64,000 bases of DNA from CAYNHQ01 sp964397255 (GTDB lineage Bacteria > Bdellovibrionota_G > JALEGL01 > DATDPG01), in assembly GCA_964397255.1 (NCBI GenBank), contig CAYNHQ010000012.1:1-64000 (forward strand), written 5' to 3'. Of this stretch, positions 34,741 through 42,710 are shown one piece after another. The position numbers and the translations under genes were made by a program. Under the pieces are notes generated by a model that was not told the origin of the DNA, made no database searches, and worked only from the letters and a program-made list of their open reading frames with translations. Position 1 is the stretch's first letter. Every line of letters starts with the position of its first letter.

Positions 34741-35586
34741 TTAAAGTGTCACAGATTCAGCGGCGATGAATCCCTTTTTGGACTCGGCCACGCGAGTGGC
34801 CGCCACTTTGGGATCATGCTCGTAAAAGATGATCCAATTTTCCTTTACGGCCGGCTGCAGAAGTTCTTCCTTTTCTTTGAGCATCGTCAATGGGTGTAGG
34901 TCATATCCCATGATCCAGGCGAGAGGAATGTGGGCTGACATCGGAAGAATGTCCCCGCCATAAAAGAGGGTTGTCTTTCCATCGGAGACTTTGAGGTGTT
35001 GCTGCGCTTCCGTATGACCATACGACACCCAGACCTCGGTGTTCGGAAAGAGAGGGCCAGGTCCATCCAAAGTCTTGAGTCGCTTTTCACTTTCGAGGGC
35101 CTGAAATATCTCGGGGAGATAACTCGCTTTTTCACGCGCATTCGGGCGCTTCGCTAATTCCAAATTTCTTTTTTGAACATAGTAGGTCGCATTGGGGAAT
35201 GTCGCGCGATATGTGCCATCCGCTTGAAGCGTTGTAGCTCCGCCCGCATGATCAAAATGAAGATGGGTTAAAAAAGCGTCCGTGATGTCTTCCCGTTTGA
35301 GCCCGTGAGCAGCCAGGGAGCGATCGAGGTTTTTTGTTTCGTTATCCACATAAAATAGTTCCTTGAATTTTTCTCCCCCCTTCCCTCCCACACCGCAATC
35401 CACAAGAATCTTTTTGCTTTCTCCCACCAAGAGAAGAGCGCGCATTGCAAGTTCGATTCGATGCTTGGAGTCGGGAGGATTCGATTTTTCCCAAAGCACA
35501 CGGGGGACGGTCCCGAACATAGCCCCACCATCCAGCCAAATGGTCCCTGTCTCAACGGCGGAAACTTCGTAGGGTCCGATCTTCAT
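34741..35586 (-). CDS. Metallo-beta-lactamase fold hydrolase
   Basis: The 281-residue protein has a complete dizinc signature: THLHFDHAGG, then SYGHTEAQQH, YGGDI and the C-terminal FYEHDP. This resembles the lactonase/YtnP and ATP-independent hydrolase branch rather than true beta-lactamases. No signal peptide. It overlaps DUF2203 by 4 bases upstream and is 6 bases from the ferredoxin gene. Substrate unknown. Confidence 0.87.
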   Translation of the reverse strand: MKIGPYEVSAVETGTIWLDGGAMFGTVPRVLWEKSNPPDSKHRIELAMRALLLVGESKKILVDCGVGGKGGEKFKELFYVDNETKNLDRSLAAHGLKREDITDAFLTHLHFDHAGGATTLQADGTYRATFPNATYYVQKRNLELAKRPNAREKASYLPEIFQALESEKRLKTLDGPGPLFPNTEVWVSYGHTEAQQHLKVSDGKTTLFYGGDILPMSAHIPLAWIMGYDLHPLTMLKEKEELLQPAVKENWIIFYEHDPKVAATRVAESKKGFIAAESVTL

Positions 35587-35951
35587 TGGATCGGCATCCG
35601 GCCGGCAAAACCTTCTTCGTATCCATGAAAATATTCGATGTCCTCTTCGTTGTATCGCCAGCAGTAATAGCCACTCCCCGAGTCAAAATCGACCAGCCAA
35701 AGACCTTTGGCCACCAAACCCAGCTTTTGTAAATCGTCGGTCCATTGTTTGAGACGCTTCTCCAATAATCCCTGAATTTTCGTACGCTCCATTTCTTCCA
35801 GTCGACCCGTGTTGAGATCCGTGATCCAACCCTGTGTCGCCTCAATTGCCCCTTCTGTAATCTCGCGGACCTGAGGCAGAAGAGCCCTCGCCTCACCCAA
35901 AGAAAAGCGTTTCGGCTTGTTCATGTATAGGACCTTGGGCTCTCCAGTCAT
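35583..35951 (-). CDS. DUF2203-like protein
   Basis: The 122-residue protein carries the DUF2203 pattern: FSLGEARALLPQVREI, a charged helical middle, GLVAKGLWLVDF, and then the aromatic WRYNEEDIEYFHGYEEGF. The family is of unknown function and common near redox genes. It starts within the NuoI stop (ATGA) and ends within the metallo-beta-lactamase start, so it is a coupled member of the operon. A second Met (MNKPKRF, 35924) is an alternative start. Confidence 0.8.
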   Translation of the reverse strand: MTGEPKVLYMNKPKRFSLGEARALLPQVREITEGAIEATQGWITDLNTGRLEEMERTKIQGLLEKRLKQWTDDLQKLGLVAKGLWLVDFDSGSGYYCWRYNEEDIEYFHGYEEGFAGRMPIQ

Positions 35952-36433
35952 GGGCGCATCGTCTCAATGCTATGGTAGTCATCGAGAAGGAGGTTTTTTC
36001 GAAATACCAACGTTTCCCGCGAGGCGGACGACATGATGTGTGTATCCGAAAGAACAATGGCGTCTTTCGGACAGGCTTCTTCACAGAGGCCACAGACAAT
36101 ACAGCGGCCCATATCGATAATGAATTCGGCTGGAATTCTTTCTCGCTTGTCCTGCTGAGGATATTCACCGATGTTAATCGTGATCGCAGTCGGGGGACAG
36201 ACAACCTCACACAACTTACAAGCTACGCATTTCTCGATGCCATTGTCTCCCATAACGAGTTTGGGGTAGCCCCTGTACTTCCAGGGAAATTTCCATCGGG
36301 ATTCCGGAAACGCCAATGTCACTTTCTTCCGAAAAATGTGAGACAGGGTGATGAGAAGTCCACGCGCAATCGCCGGAAAATAGAGCCGATCCCACCACGT
36401 AAGAGCCGGACGAGGCGCCACTTTTACCGCCAT
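35948..36433 (-). CDS. nuoI: NADH-quinone oxidoreductase subunit I
   Basis: NuoI carries clusters N6a and N6b and connects the peripheral arm of complex I to NuoB. The 161-residue protein has two [4Fe-4S] motifs, CVACKLCEVVCPP and CIVCGLCEEACPKD. An N-terminal amphipathic segment (YFPAIARGLLITLSHIF) lies against the membrane in known structures. It overlaps nuoG by 10 bases and DUF2203 by 4. Confidence 0.94.
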   Translation of the reverse strand: MAVKVAPRPALTWWDRLYFPAIARGLLITLSHIFRKKVTLAFPESRWKFPWKYRGYPKLVMGDNGIEKCVACKLCEVVCPPTAITINIGEYPQQDKRERIPAEFIIDMGRCIVCGLCEEACPKDAIVLSDTHIMSSASRETLVFRKNLLLDDYHSIETMRP

Positions 36434-38355
36434 AGCGCCCTCTCATAATGCTGATACGTCTCTTTTGACTCGGGAATGGCTTCAGAACTTTTCGGATAAT
36501 GGCCGATTTGCTGGGCGACTTCACGATAAATATGCTCCCAATCCGAAACCACGTTTTCACCTAAAGCCGCGGCAATAGCGGCCAAGACAGAACCCAACTC
36601 ATAGCCTTTTGAAACGATTCTTGTGGAGCGGCGAAGGGTTTGAACCTTCCCGAATGTATTCGTGTAGGTTCCCGTCTTCTCGAAGAAAGTTTCCCTCGGT
36701 AAAATCCAACGGGCGCGAGGGTGAGCATCTTCTTTGCGTGAAACAAATTGAGCGAACATCCGCATTCCCCGAGCATACTCGCTAAAAATTTCGCGTGCCG
36801 GAGCCTGCCCGTACCAAAGGATTCCCTCCACACGTCCGCGCTGAATTTCGGTTTCGAGTTCCGCGATCGATCGAACGGTTTCATCCCACTGATCGAGCAT
36901 TCCACGATCGTTGGCCCCACCGACCAGAAGCCCTATTTTCACATCTTTCCGGTCGGCAAGCTTCTTCAGCCACGAAAGAATACTGTTCTGCGTGTCTTCG
37001 TTGAGCCAGCGATCGGAAAGAAAAATCGCGGCGCCCGGCCCCACTTTCTCTCCGTTTTTGTTTAGAAATGTCTTTATGTCGTCGGAATCACTTACGGGAT
37101 CATTGTGATTTACGATATCATTAAAGCCGAGATCGCCCTTTCCAGCGGTGAAAAGTTCGATTTTTCGCATGTGAACCATTTTTCGAAGACGAAGGGCAAG
37201 AACTGGATGATCTTCTTCCAACCGTTCGCCCAAAACGAATACGGACTGGGAGGTCTCCAGATCTATCGGAAATTTAAGTTCGAGTCCAAGCTCCTGAATA
37301 TTTTTGAGCGCCTCACGAAGCGCAGGAGTCGGAGGAACAAAAATTCGACCTCCCACTTTCTTTGCCAACTGCTTGGCCGTGAAAAACTCTTCGTTCGTCA
37401 ATGAAGAGTCGGCGACAAACGCAAAGGCACCCCGGGGAACACTGCGCAATTCCGCGGCCAAAGCCTTAGCCACACCCTCGGGCGCCGAAAGATCTACGCC
37501 ATTTGCGGCCTTGGTCGGGAGAGTTATCCGTTCACCCGAAAGCCGTGGCTTCACGCTGTACCGGCCCCTATCGCAGAGCCACCATTCATTGACCTGAGGT
37601 TCCACTCGCGGAGTCATCCGAAGAACTTCATTTTTCTTTCTCCACGTCTGAACACTGCAGCCCAGGCTGCACTCGCCGCAGGTGGTATCGATTGTCGTCG
37701 TTTCCCAGGGCCGAGCCTTGAATCGATATTCACGCGACGTCAGCGCTCCTACCGGACACATATCCGCGAGATTGCCCGTAAATCCGCTCGTCAACATGGT
37801 GCCCTCCGGTACGAAGATCTCGGAATGGGCTCCACGATTTTTGATTTGAAGTTCCTCACGGCCTGTGAAATCGCGCGAGAAACGCACACAGCGATTGCAA
37901 AGCACGCATCGTTCTTTATCCAGAACGATATGCTCACCGATGACACGATGTTTTTCCTTATGGATTTTCTCAAACCCCAGACGACTTTCCGCCTGACCGG
38001 CGTCGAGCGAATAATTTTGAAGTGGGCATTCCCCTCCCTTGTCGCAAATCGGGCAATCCAGCGGATGGTTTAAAAGAAAAAATTCCAGAACTCCCTTGCG
38101 CGCTTTTTTGACGGGCTCCGAAACAGAACTCACGACAAGCCCTTCTTTTACGGGAACGGTGCAAGAAGTCTGAAGTTTCGGCATGCCGGCGATTTCAACG
38201 AGACAGAGTCGGCAACTTCCCTCCACGCCGATGGCGGGGTGATAGCAAAAATGTGGCACCTCGATTTTGGCTTCAATCGCCGCTTGCAAAAGAGGCACAC
38301 CCGGAGCGGCTTCGATTTCTTTTCCGTTAAATGTGAATTTGGTCTTCCCGCTCAT
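36424..38355 (-). CDS. nuoG: NADH-quinone oxidoreductase subunit G
   Basis: The start is ATG 38355 (643 residues), which overlaps the NuoBD stop as ATGA. An earlier in-frame ATG at 38364 is less likely. The N-terminal [2Fe-2S] ligands are Cys37, Cys48, Cys51 and Cys65. The N5 site has His97 with Cys101, Cys104 and Cys110. A further site (CVLCNRCVRF with CPVGAL) fits N4. A fourth set (TTCGECSLGC, then WWLCDRG) is the N7-type cluster present in only some NuoG. The C-terminal 400 residues are the molybdopterin oxidoreductase-like domain, shorter than in E. coli. Confidence 0.93.
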   Translation of the reverse strand: MSGKTKFTFNGKEIEAAPGVPLLQAAIEAKIEVPHFCYHPAIGVEGSCRLCLVEIAGMPKLQTSCTVPVKEGLVVSSVSEPVKKARKGVLEFFLLNHPLDCPICDKGGECPLQNYSLDAGQAESRLGFEKIHKEKHRVIGEHIVLDKERCVLCNRCVRFSRDFTGREELQIKNRGAHSEIFVPEGTMLTSGFTGNLADMCPVGALTSREYRFKARPWETTTIDTTCGECSLGCSVQTWRKKNEVLRMTPRVEPQVNEWWLCDRGRYSVKPRLSGERITLPTKAANGVDLSAPEGVAKALAAELRSVPRGAFAFVADSSLTNEEFFTAKQLAKKVGGRIFVPPTPALREALKNIQELGLELKFPIDLETSQSVFVLGERLEEDHPVLALRLRKMVHMRKIELFTAGKGDLGFNDIVNHNDPVSDSDDIKTFLNKNGEKVGPGAAIFLSDRWLNEDTQNSILSWLKKLADRKDVKIGLLVGGANDRGMLDQWDETVRSIAELETEIQRGRVEGILWYGQAPAREIFSEYARGMRMFAQFVSRKEDAHPRARWILPRETFFEKTGTYTNTFGKVQTLRRSTRIVSKGYELGSVLAAIAAALGENVVSDWEHIYREVAQQIGHYPKSSEAIPESKETYQHYERALWR

Positions 38356-40112
38356 CGATCGCACTCGCCCATCACAGGGTCCATACTCGCCACAATCGTC
38401 ACCACATCGGCGATCTTATTTCTTGGAAGGATGTCGCCCAGAATCTGAAGGTTCGTAAAGGAAGGTGACTTAATCCGCATTCTCCAGGCACGTGGCCCCC
38501 CATCGGATACCACATAAAACCCAAGTTCACCTTTGGGTGACTCGATACTCGAATAAATTTCCCCCACTGGAGGACGAAATCCGTCTCCGATGATTTTGAA
38601 GTGATAAATCAACTCCTCCATTTTCGTCAGAACCTTCTCCCGTTCCGGGAGAACCACTCCCGGGACATCGGAAGAAATGGGACCCTCGGGTAAATTTTTC
38701 GCCGCCTGCCGCAGGATTTTGATCGATTCGCGCATTTCCATTACGCGAACCATGTATCGATCGAATGAATCTCCTTTGGATCCCACGGCGATATCGAAAT
38801 CCAGTTCAGAGTAGACAAGATAGGGATTCGCCTTCCGAAGGTCAAAAGGCACTCCCGCCGCTCGCAGAATGGGCCCGGTGATTCCGTATTCCATCGCATG
38901 ATCCTTCGAGATAACGCCGATATCTTGAAGTCGATTGACCCAGATCGGATTTCGGTTGAGGAGTTTTTCCACTTCGTCGAGAACTTTTTCAAGTCCCGTC
39001 AAAAATTCGAGCATTTGGGCCAGCCAACCCTCGGGAAGATCGCGGGCCAAACTTCCCACACGGGTGTAGCTGGTTGTCATTCGAGTGCCGGTCAGCATTT
39101 CCTGAAGGTTATAAATGTATTCCCTCTGTTGAAACGTATGAAAGAAGATCGACATGGCGCCGATGTCCATCGCGAATGTTCCTAGACTCAACAAGTGCCC
39201 CGAAAGTCGGGCCATTTCGCAACAAATCACGCGGATATATTGGTTTCGTTTTGTGATCTCGATTCCCAGAAGCTTTTCGATCGCCATTGCATACGCCACA
39301 TTGTTTGAGAGAGGGGCGAGATAATCCAACCGATCCGTGTACGGAATGTACTGATGATAATTTCGATGTTCCCCCAATTTTTCATAGCCTCGGTGCAGAT
39401 AGCCCACATGAGGGTAGGCCTTGATGATGTCTTCTCCTTCAATTTCAAGAACGAGTCGAAGAACCCCATGGGTGCTGGGATGTTGCGGGCCCATGTTGAG
39501 AATCATGGTTCGTTCTTTGGTGGGCTGCTCGTCCGTCGGTACTGTGCCAATAGGCACTTGAGGAACAAACGTCTCCGAAGCCGAAACCGGGTTAATTTTT
39601 TTCGAGTCTTGAACTTTTTTTTGAATTTGCATCAGCGCCCAGATCACCGATTCCGGTCGTGGGGGACAGCCTGGAACATACACGTCGACAGGAATGACAT
39701 GGTCGAGGCCCTGGACGACGGGGTAACTATCGAACATGCCACCCGTTATGAGACAGGCTCCCATGGCGATCACCCATTTCGGTTCAGGCATTTGATCGTA
39801 AACTCGCCGAACGACCGGAGCCATTTTGTGCGTAAGCGTCCCGGCGACGATCATCAAATCGGCCTGCCGGGGAGAAAAGCGCATCGCCTCGGATCCGAAA
39901 CGAGCGACATCAAAGCGAGATGCAGCCATCGCCATCATTTCAATGGCACAGCAGGAAATTCCCATCGGCATCGGCCAGAGCGAGTTTTTCCTCGCCCAAT
40001 TGATCGCGTCGGCAAGCGTCGTCGTAATGACGTCTACCCCCCCTCCTTTTTCAGTCGGCGAGGCAGTGGGCAAAGTTTGAAGCTCGGTCGTCACGGCGGC
40101 CTTATACGTCAC
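38352..40112 (-). CDS. nuoBD: Fused NADH-quinone oxidoreductase subunits B and D, no C domain
   Basis: The 586-residue polypeptide starts with a full NuoB domain (about 27-170). Its N2-cluster cysteines Cys54-Cys55 (GISCCAIEMM), Cys120 (MGACLITGG) and Cys149 (PGCPPRPE) are all present. A linker of about 30 residues rich in Pro/Ser/Thr follows. NuoD begins near residue 202 (MILNMGPQHPSTHG) and runs to the end, with the quinone-pocket region HRGYEKL intact. NuoC, which sits between B and D in most operons and in NuoCD or NuoBCD fusions, is absent here and in the rest of the window. It overlaps its neighbours by 4 bases on each side. Confidence 0.93.
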   Translation of the reverse strand: MTYKAAVTTELQTLPTASPTEKGGGVDVITTTLADAINWARKNSLWPMPMGISCCAIEMMAMAASRFDVARFGSEAMRFSPRQADLMIVAGTLTHKMAPVVRRVYDQMPEPKWVIAMGACLITGGMFDSYPVVQGLDHVIPVDVYVPGCPPRPESVIWALMQIQKKVQDSKKINPVSASETFVPQVPIGTVPTDEQPTKERTMILNMGPQHPSTHGVLRLVLEIEGEDIIKAYPHVGYLHRGYEKLGEHRNYHQYIPYTDRLDYLAPLSNNVAYAMAIEKLLGIEITKRNQYIRVICCEMARLSGHLLSLGTFAMDIGAMSIFFHTFQQREYIYNLQEMLTGTRMTTSYTRVGSLARDLPEGWLAQMLEFLTGLEKVLDEVEKLLNRNPIWVNRLQDIGVISKDHAMEYGITGPILRAAGVPFDLRKANPYLVYSELDFDIAVGSKGDSFDRYMVRVMEMRESIKILRQAAKNLPEGPISSDVPGVVLPEREKVLTKMEELIYHFKIIGDGFRPPVGEIYSSIESPKGELGFYVVSDGGPRAWRMRIKSPSFTNLQILGDILPRNKIADVVTIVASMDPVMGECDR

Positions 40113-40645
40113 TTCGAAGAAAGTCGCAACTTATTGACATCACAGGGAAAACCATGACCCGGGTAAATCGTCGATCCCGCGGGGATATTTTTAATCACGG
40201 GCGTTGAATCGCCCACAAAAAAGCCATTTCCAAATTGATAAGTGAGACTTCCTTCGCTATGACTCGGCGTCTCCCAAACGCACCCATCCAGTAATTCAAG
40301 ACGATTACCCTCTTTTAGAAACTGCACGACTTGCGGAGATTTTACGCCGCAAATTCCTCGCATTTCTCCAATGGCAGGCAGGCGCTGAAGATTTGGAAGC
40401 TCCGCGGAATGGGCCCTGAGTCCGATTCCGAATTTGGCGCAAAGATCCCAAGCTCGTGCCGCGTGAGCGATGTGAGCATGTGTCAAAAGGACTGCGATGG
40501 GAATCCATTCCCTACGAAAGAGAACTTCTTCAATTTCAAGGAGCCGGATGCCTGGATCAATCACATAGGCCTTCTTTAGCTGGGACTCCCCGACGATATA
40601 CGTCACAGCGCTGGAGGCCTGGCCAAGCGCCTCGATCTCAATCAT
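40109..40645 (-). CDS. Metallo-beta-lactamase fold protein with altered metal site
   Basis: A 178-residue glyoxalase II-like protein. The canonical THxHxDH is THAHIAH here (residues 55-61), so the second-metal Asp is Ala60. The later ligands seem kept (SHSEGS, GDST, YPGHG). It is shorter than hydroxyacylglutathione hydrolase (about 250 residues) and lacks its C-terminal domain. It lies between the Rrf2 regulator and nuoBD with 4-base overlaps on both sides. It may bind one metal or be a non-hydrolytic sensor; no function can be stated. Confidence 0.75.
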   Translation of the reverse strand: MIEIEALGQASSAVTYIVGESQLKKAYVIDPGIRLLEIEEVLFRREWIPIAVLLTHAHIAHAARAWDLCAKFGIGLRAHSAELPNLQRLPAIGEMRGICGVKSPQVVQFLKEGNRLELLDGCVWETPSHSEGSLTYQFGNGFFVGDSTPVIKNIPAGSTIYPGHGFPCDVNKLRLSSK

Positions 40646-41085
40646 CGGGCTTGAAGCGAAGCCACAGGCGTGATTTGTGAGGGAGCGAACGTGAGATCTT
40701 GAAGTGTCTGTTTGGAAAGCATGCCGACAAATTGTTCATGCAATGACTTCCACGTCGTGATTTGCGTGCAGCGCTCGTAGATCCCGCAGCCAGGATCATC
40801 GTGGATGCACTCTTGCAAAATGATGGGCCCCTCGACCGCCTCGATGACTTGTTTGAGCGTAATTGCCTTTGGAGAGCCTGCTAGTGCATACCCTCCTCCA
40901 GGACCATGAAAAGAACGCGCGAGCTGATTCGCCACTAACTCCTTCATAATCTTCTGGAGAAAGCGCATCGGAATATGTTGAATTTCCGCAATTTCCCTGG
41001 CGAGGGCGACTTTCCCTTCCGGCAGGGTGGAGAGATACGTCAATGCGCGAAGGGCATAATCCAACTTCCGACTCACCAAATACAT
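40642..41085 (-). CDS. Rrf2 family regulator with three cluster-type cysteines
   Basis: The 147-residue winged-helix protein has the Rrf2 start (LVSRKLDYALRALTYLS), recognition region IPMRFLQKIMKEL and wing GPGGGYAL. Cys93, Cys100 and Cys106 match the [Fe-S] sensing cysteines of IscR/NsrR/RsrR-type members. It is the first of ten coupled genes that include iron-sulfur complex I subunits and a ferredoxin, so it probably controls them in response to cluster status, redox or NO. Only 11 bases separate it from the preceding phosphodiesterase gene. Confidence 0.9.
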   Translation of the reverse strand: MYLVSRKLDYALRALTYLSTLPEGKVALAREIAEIQHIPMRFLQKIMKELVANQLARSFHGPGGGYALAGSPKAITLKQVIEAVEGPIILQECIHDDPGCGIYERCTQITTWKSLHEQFVGMLSKQTLQDLTFAPSQITPVASLQAR

Positions 41086-41096
41086 GGTCTCTACTT

Positions 41097-41927
41097 CTAT
41101 TCGCGCGAAGGTCGAGGGTCAAGGTCTCGATCGACGAGCTTTCGAAGACGGTCGGGAAAATCGCTGAACATTCCGTCGACGCCCCAATCCATGAGTCTTT
41201 TCATCGCCGCCTCCTCATTGACCGTATAGACACGAATCGGAATACCTTCACTTCGAGCAAGCTCAATAATTTCAGGTTTAAGTCCTTGTAATGGCAAATG
41301 AATCGCATCTGCTTTTATCCGATCGGCTACCTTTCTCGGATCTCTTTTTAGAGGTCGAGCTAAGAGCAATGCCGTGCTCTGATTCGGATCAAGGCGCTTG
41401 ATCCTCCGAAGTGCGACAGGAAAGAACGAAGAAACCACTGTCTCCTTTTGAATGCCATGCGAATGAATCGCCTCGAGCACTTTTTCCTCCACTCCTTTCC
41501 GAACACGGGCGGTAACCGCTTCCATTTTGATTTCAATATTGAACGCCACCTTCCCCGCTGTCAGAAGAAGAACTTCGTCTAGCATGGGGATTTTTTCTCC
41601 GGCAAATTCGGAGGAGAACCACGAACCCGCGTCCATGTTTTTGACACTCTTCCATCGCAGCTTTCTAAGGCGTCCCTCTCCTGTGGTAGTTCGGTTGAGC
41701 GTTCGATCGTGAAGAATGATCGGCACACGATCCCGGGTCATCGACACATCAAACTCCACCATATCCACGCCCACATCAATTGCCTTCTGAAAAGACGCGA
41801 GCGTGTTTTCGGGAGCGACTGAAGGGAATCCCCGATGCCCAATCACCCAGACTCCCCGCCGCAGCGGACGAAGAGGTTTGGGTTGAATCCGGCTAAGCTT
41901 TTCGTCGCGCGAGGTCGTTGATTTCAT
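41097..41927 (-). CDS. Glycerophosphodiester phosphodiesterase
   Basis: GDPD enzymes hydrolyse glycerophosphodiesters from phospholipid turnover to glycerol-3-phosphate and an alcohol. The TIM-barrel motifs are present: IGHRGFPSVAPENTL with the catalytic His and Glu, EFDVSMTRD, the second His in LHDRTLNRTT, and NIEIKM. No signal peptide, so cytosolic. Start ATG 41927 (276 residues) is chosen because the longer start at 41984 adds a Ser/Arg-rich segment that overlaps the previous gene; even 41927 overlaps it by 35 bases. Confidence 0.9.
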   Translation of the reverse strand: MKSTTSRDEKLSRIQPKPLRPLRRGVWVIGHRGFPSVAPENTLASFQKAIDVGVDMVEFDVSMTRDRVPIILHDRTLNRTTTGEGRLRKLRWKSVKNMDAGSWFSSEFAGEKIPMLDEVLLLTAGKVAFNIEIKMEAVTARVRKGVEEKVLEAIHSHGIQKETVVSSFFPVALRRIKRLDPNQSTALLLARPLKRDPRKVADRIKADAIHLPLQGLKPEIIELARSEGIPIRVYTVNEEAAMKRLMDWGVDGMFSDFPDRLRKLVDRDLDPRPSRE

Positions 41928-42381
41928 GGATGAGGTCGATGTTCTTGAAGATGTAAAGGCTTTCGAGGGTCGCGACATGAACATGAAGCAATATGGCCGC
42001 GTACGCGAGGCCTTGATGGAACGATCGTGAAATGAGCCGGGCGTCGTAGGCCCCGCCCGAAAGAAAGGCCGCCATGAGAACGATGCAAACTCCCATCATC
42101 CACGGAAAAAGTTTACGCTTCATCACGATGGTCCGCGCGCGATATTCTTCCCGGATTTCCGTTTCCCAATTTACCATAAACTCTTTGATCTTTTTCGCCG
42201 AGCCGATGAAATAGAACATCGTCATCGTGTGCGCGAAGAGTGCGAGAGTAACGCCGCTTAACGCAGCCACGACATGATTCCCCAGAGGATTCTCGTTTCC
42301 CCAGAAATGGAGACCCGCCGCGGCCGTCGCAAAAAGCCCGAGAGCTGAGATCCAAAGTGTACTGAGAAGCGCGTAAGGCAC
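41893..42381 (-). CDS. Small integral membrane protein with conserved-looking histidines
   Basis: The 162-residue protein has four likely helices (about 7-24, 36-58, 91-107 and 122-140). Histidines lie at or in helices (GLHFWG, GNHVVAA, LFAHTMTMF, LLHVHVATL), a layout seen in small b-type cytochrome anchors, but no specific family is recognised. A charged cytoplasmic loop (KKIKEFMVNWETEIREEYR) joins helices 2 and 3. It starts one base inside the rhodanese stop, so it is coupled to it. Confidence 0.7.
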   Translation of the reverse strand: MPYALLSTLWISALGLFATAAAGLHFWGNENPLGNHVVAALSGVTLALFAHTMTMFYFIGSAKKIKEFMVNWETEIREEYRARTIVMKRKLFPWMMGVCIVLMAAFLSGGAYDARLISRSFHQGLAYAAILLHVHVATLESLYIFKNIDLIHEINDLARRKA

Positions 42382-42695
42382 TAGTAGCGGGGCATGGCAG
42401 GATCGACGTCTTCCGACCAGGCATCAATCCCTCCCTGCAAGTTGGCTACTTTTGAAAAACCCTGTTGACGAAGAAACCCGGCCGCTCGTTCCGAGCGCCC
42501 GCCGTGATGGCAATAAACCACCATTTCCTCGTTTGGACTGAGTTCCTTGAAACGCGTGGGAACCTCCCGCAATGGAATAAGTTTGGCTCCCTCGATGTGA
42601 CAAATGTCCCATTCGGTCTGTTCGCGAACATCCAGAAGAACAAAATTCTCCTTCCGATCCATTTTCCCTTTAAGCTCTTCGGCCGTGATTTGCAT
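42381..42695 (-). CDS. Single-domain rhodanese
   Basis: A 104-residue sulfurtransferase domain. The active-site loop is CHHGGRS with Cys62 as the persulfide-forming residue. The CH2A-like DVREQTEWDICHI and the C-terminal LQGGIDAWSEDVDP are typical. It lies 15 bases after trxB. Pairing with thioredoxin reductase and an Fe-S operon fits sulfur delivery or thiol redox chemistry. Confidence 0.93.
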   Translation of the reverse strand: MQITAEELKGKMDRKENFVLLDVREQTEWDICHIEGAKLIPLREVPTRFKELSPNEEMVVYCHHGGRSERAAGFLRQQGFSKVANLQGGIDAWSEDVDPAMPRY

Positions 42696-42710
42696 CCTAT
42701 TCTCCTCTTT

